Positions 1-5,429 of a stretch of 6,457 nucleotides of DNA are shown in pieces (position 1 is the stretch's first letter; each line of letters starts with the position of its first letter). The position numbers and the translations under genes were made by a program. Under the pieces are notes generated by a model. The model worked only from the letters and a program-made list of their open reading frames with translations, was not told the DNA's origin and searched no databases. Source of the stretch: an uncultured bacterium. GTDB lineage: Bacteria > Hydrogenedentota > Hydrogenedentia > Hydrogenedentales > SLHB01. The stretch lies in the NCBI GenBank assembly GCA_937928585.1, contig CALEZK010000617.1:1-6457 (forward strand), in the 5' to 3' direction.

Positions 1-100
1 GGGTTGGGGCTGGAGTGGTCGACCGATTGATGGTGGTTACGATGATGATTACGGGCTTGAGGTGGAGCGGGGGATTGGGGAAGGCCTCGTGGGGGGGATG
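1..100. other. G-rich upstream region, no confident gene
   Basis: The plus strand is strongly G-rich, with runs of five (69-73), four (77-80) and seven (91-97) G. Plus frame 2 is open from the window edge to a TGA at 101-103. It would read as 33 glycine- and aspartate-rich residues and could be the 3' tail of a gene starting outside the window. The minus strand is also open from an ATG near 147 to the edge, but that reading is low-complexity Pro/His/Arg. Neither reading resembles a family I recognise, so I call no gene here. Confidence 0.35.
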
Positions 101-109
101 TGATATACT
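101..109 (+). promoter_or_regulatory. Extended -10 promoter of the peroxidase gene
   Basis: The bases TGATATACT combine a TG extension with TATACT (104-109), which matches the sigma-70 type -10 consensus at five of six positions. No good -35 box lies 16-18 bp upstream, where the DNA is a G-rich run; extended -10 promoters often do without one. Initiation near 115-117 would leave a leader of about 48 nt before the ATG at 164. This is a prediction from sequence only. Confidence 0.5.
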
Positions 110-163
110 CGTTCGAATTGACTGCGGTCCGATTACGTTTCCAACCATGAAGGAATTGCACTC

Positions 164-784
164 ATGCGTATGCTTTTTACCGCGCTGCTTGCTGTGTCGT
201 TGACTTTCGCTGCGTCGGCGGATGATGCCGGCAAGGACAAGAAATCGGCTGAGGTCGCTCCTGCCGCAGATGCGAAGTCGGTGCTGGATTTCACTGTGAA
301 CGACATCGATGGCAATCCGACGAAGCTTGGCGACAAGTTCGACGGGAAAGTGCTTTTGGTCGTGAACACTGCGTCGAAATGCGGACTCACGAAACAATAC
401 GACGATCTTGAAGCGGTGTATCAGAAGTACAAGGAAAAAGGGTTAGAGGTTGTCGCGTTCCCATCCAACGACTTTGGCAATCAGGAACCCGGCACGGACG
501 CCGAGATCAAGTACTTCTGCTCCACTGATTACAAGGTATCTTTCCCTTTGTTTTCCAAGATTCCCGTGAAGGGCGAGAACAAGGCGCCGTTGTATGACTT
601 CCTCACGGACAAAGAGAAGCATCCTACGACGGGTGGCGAGATCGGCTGGAACTTTACGAAATTCCTTGTGTCGCGGGACGGTCAGGTGCTTGCGCGTTTC
701 GAGCCGAAAGTGAAGCCGACGGACGCGGAAGTGACGGCCGCAATCGAGAAGGCACTGGCGGCAGCGCCGAAGTCAGCGCAGTAA
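164..784 (+). CDS. Exported thiol (Cys-type) glutathione peroxidase
   Basis: This is a 206-residue thioredoxin-fold peroxidase that should reduce hydrogen peroxide or organic hydroperoxides using a thiol reductant. Residues 1-19 form a signal peptide with a hydrophobic core and an A-S-A site before Asp20, so the enzyme probably acts in the periplasm. The peroxidatic Cys73 lies in NTASKCGLT, where animal enzymes carry selenocysteine. Gln107 (FGNQEPG), Trp162 and Asn163 (GWNF) complete the catalytic tetrad. Cys119 lies 46 residues after Cys73, the same spacing as the resolving cysteine of yeast Gpx3, so a thioredoxin-dependent atypical 2-Cys mechanism is likely. The common FPCNQF motif reads FPSNDF, with Ser101 replacing the middle Cys. 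The ATG at 164 has GAAGGA (149-154) nine bases upstream. The family is certain; the physiological reductant is inferred. The gene appears monocistronic, with its own promoter and terminator. Confidence 0.95.
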   Translation: MRMLFTALLAVSLTFAASADDAGKDKKSAEVAPAADAKSVLDFTVNDIDGNPTKLGDKFDGKVLLVVNTASKCGLTKQYDDLEAVYQKYKEKGLEVVAFPSNDFGNQEPGTDAEIKYFCSTDYKVSFPLFSKIPVKGENKAPLYDFLTDKEKHPTTGGEIGWNFTKFLVSRDGQVLARFEPKVKPTDAEVTAAIEKALAAAPKSAQ

Positions 785-800
785 GTTTGTCATCACCTTT

Positions 801-842
801 GACGAGTGCCGCGTTACCGAAGCGCGGCATTCGTTTTTGTTT
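801..842 (+). terminator. Rho-independent terminator after the peroxidase gene
   Basis: A perfect 7-bp GC-rich core, TGCCGCG (807-813) with CGCGGCA (823-829), extends inward by two pairs to a five-base loop (816-820). It extends outward to about 801/835, giving roughly 15 bp with three G-U pairs. Five T (834-838) and then GTTT follow. It starts 17 nt after the stop codon and separates the peroxidase gene from the next promoter. Confidence 0.88.
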
Positions 843-869
843 GACTCAATTCGCACGCTTCGCTACCCT
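841..869 (+). promoter_or_regulatory. Probable promoter of the lipoprotein-hydrolase operon
   Basis: TTGACT (841-846) matches the -35 consensus at five of six positions. It is followed after 17 bp by TACCCT (864-869), a weak -10 that keeps the important TA and final T. It begins right at the T-tract of the preceding terminator and lies upstream of a gene with a strong ribosome-binding site. The -10 is poor, so confidence is moderate. Confidence 0.4.
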
Positions 870-905
870 ACTGGGCGAAGAGCAACCCGATTGGAGAGGT
901 ACCGA

Positions 906-1412
906 ATGATGCGGTTTGCGGGGGCAATCTCGGCACTTATCGTTGCGCTGGCGCTTACCGGCTGCAACACGATGGGCCGTCAGCCCAAACTCCAGGACGC
1001 GACAATTAATCCCGCGGCGTTAAAGCCCGGCGACAGCGCCATCATTACCGTGAAGGTAGTCGATAAATACAAGATCGTGCAGCGGGTCGTCGCTACGGTG
1101 GCAGAGGATCAGCGCATGAAGTTCAAGCTGCGCGACGACGGCACCGCGCCGGACGAAAAGGCCGGCGATGGTGTGTGGTCGTATGCCGTGAAGGTGCCGT
1201 TCATGGCGCCCCCCGGCAGTTTCACCCTCGAAATGACCGCATACAACGCGAAGGGCGAGGCCATTTCCGTGCGCACGAGCGGAAAAGAGACGGGCCCATT
1301 GAGCGCGACGTGTACGTGGGTGATCGAATATCCGCCTGATGGATCCGTGCCGGCGCCGGATGCCGCCGAAGCGGCGCCGCCCGCGCCTCCGGCCCAAGAG
1401 CCGGTGCAGTAG
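906..1412 (+). CDS. Small lipoprotein with an Ig-like beta domain, function unknown
   Basis: This is a 168-residue protein of unknown function. Residues 1-19 are a lipoprotein signal ending in the lipobox LTGC, with Cys20 as the lipidated residue. Asn follows at +2, so there is no Asp inner-membrane retention signal, and the outer membrane is the likely site if E. coli sorting rules apply. Residues about 30-140 look like one beta-sandwich domain and contain an acidic loop, DDGTAPDEKAGDGVW (77-91). Loops of the type DDG..D..AGDGV/I recur in bacterial extracellular Ig-like repeats and may bind a metal. The tail (143-168) is Pro/Ala-rich. The start at ATG 906 (or the adjacent ATG 909) follows GGAGAGG at 893-899. 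A TTG start at 837 would lie in the terminator T-tract and spoil the signal peptide. The gene ends 8 nt before the downstream hydrolase, so the two are probably co-transcribed. Confidence 0.8.
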   Translation: MMRFAGAISALIVALALTGCNTMGRQPKLQDATINPAALKPGDSAIITVKVVDKYKIVQRVVATVAEDQRMKFKLRDDGTAPDEKAGDGVWSYAVKVPFMAPPGSFTLEMTAYNAKGEAISVRTSGKETGPLSATCTWVIEYPPDGSVPAPDAAEAAPPAPPAQEPVQ

Positions 1413-1420
1413 GTCTTCTC

Positions 1421-2677
1421 ATGCTTGCGACGTTGCTGGTGGCTTTCGCCGCCGCGCCGGACGTGTTCATTATTTCGGTGGACACATTGCGCGCGGATCG
1501 TCTGGGATGCTATGGGCATTCCTCGCCGACTTCACCAAACCTGGATGCGTTCGCCAAGGACGCGCTGCTATTCGAAGACTGCGTTGCGGAAGTTCCGCTG
1601 ACTTCGCCGTCCTTCGGCGCGATGATGACCTCGCGGTATCCGCGCATGAACGGCGCGGCGCGAAACGGGTTGCCGTTGCCCGGCGATGTGCCTACGCTGA
1701 CCGAGCAGTTCAAGAACGCGGGATACCAAACGGCCTGTGTCACCAGCAACTGGACCTTGAAGGCCGATCTCTCGGGTTTGCATCGCGGGTTCGATCAATA
1801 CGATGACGGCTTCAATAAGAAGCGCTGGGGCTTTCTCAAATCCGAGCGTTACGCGGATGAAGTCACGCGCCTGGCGTTGGAGATGATCGAGAAGCGCGAT
1901 CCCGCGAAACCGATGTTCGCGTGGTTTCACTACTCCGATCCGCACGCGCCGTACCGGTTTCACAACGGATTGAATCCTTCGGGCAAAGCGTTGCGAAAAC
2001 TTTCCGATGAAGAAGCGACGCGCGCGCGCTACGATTCCGAGATCGCGCATACGGACGATCACCTTGGAAAACTGTTTGCCGCGCTGCCCAAAGAAAACGT
2101 GATCGTACTTTTTGTCGCGGACCATGGCGAAAGCCTGCATGAGCATGACTATCTCGGGCACGGCCGGAGAATCTATCAGAACAACATGCACATTCCGCTG
2201 ATACTGCGCGGGCCTGGCGTTGCGCCGGGTCGATCCAATGCGCCGGTTCGCATGATCGACGTCGCGCCGACCCTTCTGAAACTCGCAGGACTTCCGCCAC
2301 TGCCCCAAGCGCTGGGATATGACATTTTGAATGATGAAGTTCCGGCGGATCGCCCCCGCGTGTTTGAGACTTATGGCGGCGCGGTGCCGGGCGTGCCCGG
2401 CGCGAAGACGATGATGGCGTCGCGTCCGCCGATGCGGCAAGGCGTGATCCGCGACGGCTGGAAACTTGTCGTTGGCGGGCCGGAGCCGGAGCTATTCAAT
2501 CTCACAGAAGATCCGGCGGAACTGAAGAACCTTTACGCGGAAGAACCTGAACGGGCTGACGCATTGCGCGCGCAGATTCTCGCTTGGGATGAAAGCGTTC
2601 AGAAAGGCACCGCGGAAGCGGCGGACCTCAGCCAAGAAGACGTGGACGCGTTAAAGAGCCTTGGCTATGTTGAATGA
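1421..2677 (+). CDS. Sulfatase-fold hydrolase lacking the formylglycine cysteine
   Basis: This 418-residue protein belongs to the alkaline phosphatase superfamily, sulfatase branch. The metal-site motifs are in order: VDTLRAD (Asp21) with LGCYG, DPHAPY (His175), and ADHGE (Asp234, His235), followed by YLGHG. The C-terminus LKSLGYVE is a tail seen in many family members. The activation motif, normally C-x-P-x-R, reads TSPSF (61-65) within a region ending TSRYP, so Thr61 stands where Cys should be and Phe replaces Arg. Formylglycine cannot form. Thr61 may itself be the nucleophile, as in phosphodiesterase and phosphoglycerol-transferase relatives, so the substrate (phosphate or sulfate ester) is open. 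Residues 1-12 are hydrophobic but very short and uncharged for a signal peptide, and export is uncertain. No strong ribosome-binding site precedes ATG 1421, so coupling to the lipoprotein gene 8 nt upstream is plausible. The 3' end overlaps the convergent peptidase gene by 27 bp. Confidence 0.88.
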   Translation: MLATLLVAFAAAPDVFIISVDTLRADRLGCYGHSSPTSPNLDAFAKDALLFEDCVAEVPLTSPSFGAMMTSRYPRMNGAARNGLPLPGDVPTLTEQFKNAGYQTACVTSNWTLKADLSGLHRGFDQYDDGFNKKRWGFLKSERYADEVTRLALEMIEKRDPAKPMFAWFHYSDPHAPYRFHNGLNPSGKALRKLSDEEATRARYDSEIAHTDDHLGKLFAALPKENVIVLFVADHGESLHEHDYLGHGRRIYQNNMHIPLILRGPGVAPGRSNAPVRMIDVAPTLLKLAGLPPLPQALGYDILNDEVPADRPRVFETYGGAVPGVPGAKTMMASRPPMRQGVIRDGWKLVVGGPEPELFNLTEDPAELKNLYAEEPERADALRAQILAWDESVQKGTAEAADLSQEDVDALKSLGYVE

Positions 2678-3751
2678 GGGGTCTTTGACGAAGGGCATCG
2701 GATCGATAGCCTTGTCGTTCTGACGCACTTCAAAGTGCAGGTGCGGACCCGTCGAGCGTCCGGTGGAGCCTACCTTCGCGATGGGGGTGTCTTTGGTCAC
2801 CACATCGCCGGCCTTTACCAGGGTTTCCGACGCGTGCGCGTATAGCGTCTCAAGCCCGTTGGGATGTTCGACGACCACCACGTTTCCGTGGCCGCCATCA
2901 TAGCCCGCGGATTTCACCGTTCCGGCCATGAACGGATAGATCTCCGTTCCAGCGGCAGCAGCGATGTCGATACCCTGATGGAATTGCGGTTTGCCCGAGA
3001 ATGGATCGCTCCGCACGCCAAAGCCCGAAGTGAAACGGCCCGCGCCCGCGAGTAGCGTCGACCAGGGACTCGATGCCGCTACTTCGTCTTCAAGCCGCAC
3101 AGAGCCCGGTTCCAGAATCGACTGCATCAGGGCCGTCAGATCGACCGCCTTCGTGGGCGCGACTTCTTCCGCTTCGGTGTGGCGCGGTTTCGTATGCGGA
3201 TGCACGTGAACCATCGGACGCGCATTGGACAGACGTGTGAACAGCGGTCGCGCCGGGCTGATTGCGCCACCGCGCGCGCCTTCGGCGGGCTTGAGTAGCG
3301 CGGCGGATTGGACGGCTTCCGCGACCGGGGCTGTGGCCGGCGCTGCCGCTGGCATCGGCGGTCCGAGTGTCGGTGCGACTTTCGCGATGCGCGGTTCGAG
3401 AGGCCGAGGCGCTGCGCTTGCGTGACGCAGTACGCCGAGATCCAGGGATTGCCCCACGGACAATCTGTTCGCGTTGCGGAGGTTGTTGGCGGAAGCTACC
3501 TGCTGGACGGCCTGGTTGATCGCGTTTTTGGTGGGCTTCACGCCGCTTGCCTGCAAGGCGTCTTCGCAGATGCGCCAGAGCGACTCGCCCTTTTGCACGG
3601 TATGGCTGGCAGGTTTTGACGCGACTGCGGCGCGGGTTCGCGCCTTGAGGAATTCTCTGAATTCGACCGTTCCGCGAAATGGCAACGTTGTTGGCAATTT
3701 CGGTTCGCCCGGAATCGGCACCATATCCGGGTTCAACGGTTGAATGACCAT
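2651..3751 (-). CDS. LysM domain and M23-family zinc metallopeptidase
   Basis: This 366-residue cell-wall enzyme should cleave peptide cross-links of peptidoglycan, or act as a scaffold for other hydrolases. A LysM peptidoglycan-binding domain spans about 50-104 (HTVQKGESLWRI to RLSVGQSL) and has an unusually long middle. A Pro/Ala-rich linker runs to about 200. The M23 (LytM/lysostaphin) domain covers about 236-345. It has zinc ligands His258 and Asp262 (HQGID) and His339 of HLH, with catalytic His306 (YAH) and His337, so it looks active. ATG 3751 was chosen because AGGAG (3758-3762) sits six bases upstream. A TTG at 3757 has no spacing from that site. No signal peptide or membrane segment is visible at the N-terminus, although the substrate is outside the cytoplasm. 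The gene lies 178 bp downstream of the cyclase-family gene on the same strand and converges on the hydrolase gene. Confidence 0.9.
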   Translation of the reverse strand: MVIQPLNPDMVPIPGEPKLPTTLPFRGTVEFREFLKARTRAAVASKPASHTVQKGESLWRICEDALQASGVKPTKNAINQAVQQVASANNLRNANRLSVGQSLDLGVLRHASAAPRPLEPRIAKVAPTLGPPMPAAAPATAPVAEAVQSAALLKPAEGARGGAISPARPLFTRLSNARPMVHVHPHTKPRHTEAEEVAPTKAVDLTALMQSILEPGSVRLEDEVAASSPWSTLLAGAGRFTSGFGVRSDPFSGKPQFHQGIDIAAAAGTEIYPFMAGTVKSAGYDGGHGNVVVVEHPNGLETLYAHASETLVKAGDVVTKDTPIAKVGSTGRSTGPHLHFEVRQNDKAIDPMPFVKDPSFNIAKAL

Positions 3752-3757
3752 GCGCAA

Positions 3758-3762
3758 CTCCT
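3758..3762 (-). promoter_or_regulatory. Ribosome-binding site fixing the peptidase start
   Basis: On the minus strand the bases read AGGAG, six nucleotides before ATG 3751. This spacing is good for ATG 3751 and leaves none for the TTG at 3757, which decides the start two residues inside the longest frame. Confidence 0.75.
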
Positions 3763-3903
3763 GCCTTCGGTGAAGCTTCCCCGGCGTCGTTGAGCAAGTG
3801 CTATGCCCAAGCGCGCGATGTTCTGTAAGTCTATTGGCGGTAGTCGCTTGTGGAATTGGTGCGAGAGCGCCTTGTGGCCAACTGGCGGAAGGTTCTTCCC
3901 GCA

Positions 3904-3924
3904 GCCCGGCGAATACTGCCGGGC
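3904..3924 (-). terminator. GC hairpin just after the cyclase-family gene, possible terminator
   Basis: A perfect 7-bp inverted repeat, GCCCGGC (3904-3910) with GCCGGGC (3918-3924), has a seven-base loop. It begins six nucleotides beyond the cyclase-family stop codon in the direction of transcription. No T-tract follows on the minus strand. It could therefore be a 3'-end-stabilising or pausing hairpin rather than a classical intrinsic terminator, and readthrough into the peptidase gene is possible. Confidence 0.35.
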
Positions 3925-3929
3925 GCAGC

Positions 3930-4571
3930 TTATTTTTCCTGGATGGCGAAGAGGCGGCAGGCGCTGGAATCGATGCCGCGAATGTTCAACGGAACGGCCA
4001 TGAGGTAGAAGTCGGAACGGGTCAACGCGGCGCCGTTCGCCGGGAACTCGACGAGTAGGGTGTCCCGGCTCAGCATTACATCGTGAAACTCACGTCCCGC
4101 CTCGAGGGAGGTGTCACCGAAATTGATCGTATGCTCGAAGACGAACAGTTTGAGTCCAAACCCCGCGAAATAGTGGACGCACTCGAGATCGATAAACAGC
4201 GGGCGACGCGCAGTGTCGTTGCGCACGTACAACACCTCGATCTTGCCCCGTTTGGACTCAAGCTGCGGCTGGACATGCGCGAGCGTGACGCTGGGCGCAT
4301 CGTCCGGGATGTTCGTCGTGAGGAGAGCCGCAGGCCCCATGAAATGAGTGAGCGGATAGTCTGTGCAGGTTTTTCCCTTGAAATAGAAATGCACCGGCGA
4401 CTCGATGTGGGTGCCTACGTGGGTATGCGTGTTTACGATGTCGTATTTCAGCGTGCCATCCGCCAGGCGCCCTTCTTTGACCTCGAAGGGCCTGCCTTCG
4501 TTCAACTGATTCGGAATAATGCCCATGGAGAGGTCGATGAGGTCGAATCGAGAGAAGTCGATTGTAAACAC
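3930..4571 (-). CDS. Cyclase-family metal-dependent hydrolase (kynurenine formamidase-like fold)
   Basis: This is a 213-residue member of the bacterial cyclase/KynB-type hydrolase family. These are metal enzymes that hydrolyse amide or lactam-like bonds, for example N-formylkynurenine or isatin. The metal motif HVGTHIESPVH (51-61) gives His51, His55, Glu57 and His61. The family usually has Asp at the Glu57 position. His163 and Glu175 further on match the expected catalytic His...Glu pair. It starts with an LIDLSM strand and is cytosolic, with no signal peptide. The GTG at 4571 is preferred because GGAG (4582-4585) lies ten bases upstream and the fold begins right after it. An ATG at 4628 would add 19 residues that look unlike the family, has no good ribosome-binding site, and lies upstream of the likely transcription start. 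The substrate cannot be told: no kynurenine-pathway genes are nearby, and the neighbours are menaquinone and cell-wall genes. Confidence 0.85.
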   Translation of the reverse strand: MFTIDFSRFDLIDLSMGIIPNQLNEGRPFEVKEGRLADGTLKYDIVNTHTHVGTHIESPVHFYFKGKTCTDYPLTHFMGPAALLTTNIPDDAPSVTLAHVQPQLESKRGKIEVLYVRNDTARRPLFIDLECVHYFAGFGLKLFVFEHTINFGDTSLEAGREFHDVMLSRDTLLVEFPANGAALTRSDFYLMAVPLNIRGIDSSACRLFAIQEK

Positions 4572-4581
4572 GTTAAGGGGA

Positions 4582-4585
4582 CTCC
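4582..4585 (-). promoter_or_regulatory. Ribosome-binding site supporting the GTG start of the cyclase-family gene
   Basis: On the minus strand the bases read GGAG, ten nucleotides before GTG 4571. No comparable site precedes the ATG at 4628, so this favours the shorter protein. Confidence 0.55.
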
Positions 4586-4613
4586 GTCTGGGTGAAGGTA
4601 GGGTCACCGCGAA

Positions 4614-4622
4614 AACATACCA
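4614..4622 (-). promoter_or_regulatory. Possible extended -10 promoter of the cyclase-family gene
   Basis: Read on the minus strand the bases are TGGTATGTT: a TG extension followed by TATGTT, which matches the -10 consensus at four of six positions. A start of transcription near 4607 would give a leader of about 36 nt to GTG 4571. It would also place the alternative ATG at 4628 outside the transcript. No -35 box is evident. Confidence 0.35.
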
Positions 4623-4632
4623 TGGCATACGG

Positions 4633-4638
4633 TATACT
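4633..4638 (+). promoter_or_regulatory. Probable -10 box of the menG-menF operon
   Basis: TATACT matches the -10 consensus at five of six positions and is followed by CGATTC, similar to the bases after the peroxidase gene's -10 box. Transcription from about 4645 would give a leader of roughly 40 nt to the ATG at 4686. No recognisable -35 lies near 4610-4616. Confidence 0.42.
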
Positions 4639-4685
4639 CGATTCCCGTATTGCGCAAGATCACCCGGCTAAATGAACTGAATATC

Positions 4686-5417
4686 ATGTCCAGCATTGGC
4701 AAATACACCGACAAAGCGACGCCGCCGCGAAACGACGCCTGGCGCATGTTCGATCGTATCGCTCACCGCTACGATTTTTTGAATCATGTGTTGTCGATGC
4801 GGCGGGATGTTGCGTGGCGCAAGCGCCTTTCGGATTTGCTGCCGTCCCGTAATGATCTTCGGGTGCTTGATCTCGCTACGGGCACGGGCGACGTTTTGCT
4901 GGCATTGCGATCCGATTGCGCGCGCGTGCGCAGCGGCATTGGCGTGGACATGGCGGCGAAGATGCTTGCGCTGGGCAAGCAGAAGTTTGAAGACACGGGC
5001 CATGCGACGGCGCTGCGCATGGTGCGCGGGGACGCGACTTGCCTGGCGATAGCGAGCGATAGGTTTGACGTGGTTACGAATTCGTTCGGCATACGCAATG
5101 TTTCAGATGTCGATGCCGCTTTGCGCGAGATGCGCCGCGTGCTTAAACCCGGCGGACGCGCGTTGATTCTTGAGTTCTCGCTTCCTTCGAATGCTATTCT
5201 CCGTTGGGGGTATCTGCTTTATTTCCGGCACGTGCTGCCGCATATTGGCGGCATCGTTTCCGGCGATTCGTATGCGTACCGGTATCTCAATCAAACGGTC
5301 GAGACGTTTCCGTATGGCGATGCATTCTGCGAGCGGATGCGCGCGGCGGGATTCCGCGATGTCGCGTTCCACCCGCTGACGCTGGGCATTGCGATGATCT
5401 ACCAGGGCGACCGGTAG
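4686..5417 (+). CDS. menG: Demethylmenaquinone C-methyltransferase (MenG/UbiE family)
   Basis: This 243-residue class I SAM-dependent methyltransferase should add the ring methyl group that turns demethylmenaquinone into menaquinone, the last step of the pathway. It shows MFDRIAHRYDFLNHVLS (21-37), the SAM-binding loop DLATGTGD (62-69) with Asp88 in GVDMA, the NSFGIRNV segment (132-139), RVLKPGGRALILEFS (151-165), and the terminal GIAMIYQGDR. These are the two family signatures and the usual C-terminus. The length fits B. subtilis (about 233) and E. coli (about 251) members. ATG 4686 was chosen because the family-like region starts there. A TTG at 4650 would sit almost at the transcription start. 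The ribosome-binding site is weak in either case. The family can also act in ubiquinone synthesis, but menF directly downstream indicates menaquinone. Confidence 0.93.
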   Translation: MSSIGKYTDKATPPRNDAWRMFDRIAHRYDFLNHVLSMRRDVAWRKRLSDLLPSRNDLRVLDLATGTGDVLLALRSDCARVRSGIGVDMAAKMLALGKQKFEDTGHATALRMVRGDATCLAIASDRFDVVTNSFGIRNVSDVDAALREMRRVLKPGGRALILEFSLPSNAILRWGYLLYFRHVLPHIGGIVSGDSYAYRYLNQTVETFPYGDAFCERMRAAGFRDVAFHPLTLGIAMIYQGDR

Positions 5418-5429
5418 CGTGCGCGCGTC

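Noticed and set aside
15..203. 62-codon plus-strand frame upstream of and into the peroxidase gene
   Set aside because: No ribosome-binding site, no recognisable sequence, and it crosses the peroxidase promoter and start codon.
1568..2440. 290-codon open frame on the minus strand inside the hydrolase gene
   Set aside because: The plus-strand frame has clear family motifs throughout. The antisense translation is Arg/His-rich with no recognisable domain, a typical shadow in GC-rich DNA.
3090..3797. 235-codon minus-strand frame overlapping the peptidase gene
   Set aside because: Arg/Ser/Ala-rich out-of-frame shadow. The overlapping frame encodes intact LysM and M23 motifs with a good ribosome-binding site.
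3752..3900. Possible minus-strand promoter for the peptidase gene
   Set aside because: Some -10-like bases (TAGACT, CATAGC) occur with only poor -35 partners. None stands out enough to annotate, though the gap leaves room for a promoter.
4572..4628. 19-residue N-terminal extension of the cyclase-family protein from ATG 4628
   Set aside because: No ribosome-binding site. It would start upstream of the likely transcription start, and the added residues do not resemble the family. GTG 4571 with GGAG upstream fits better.
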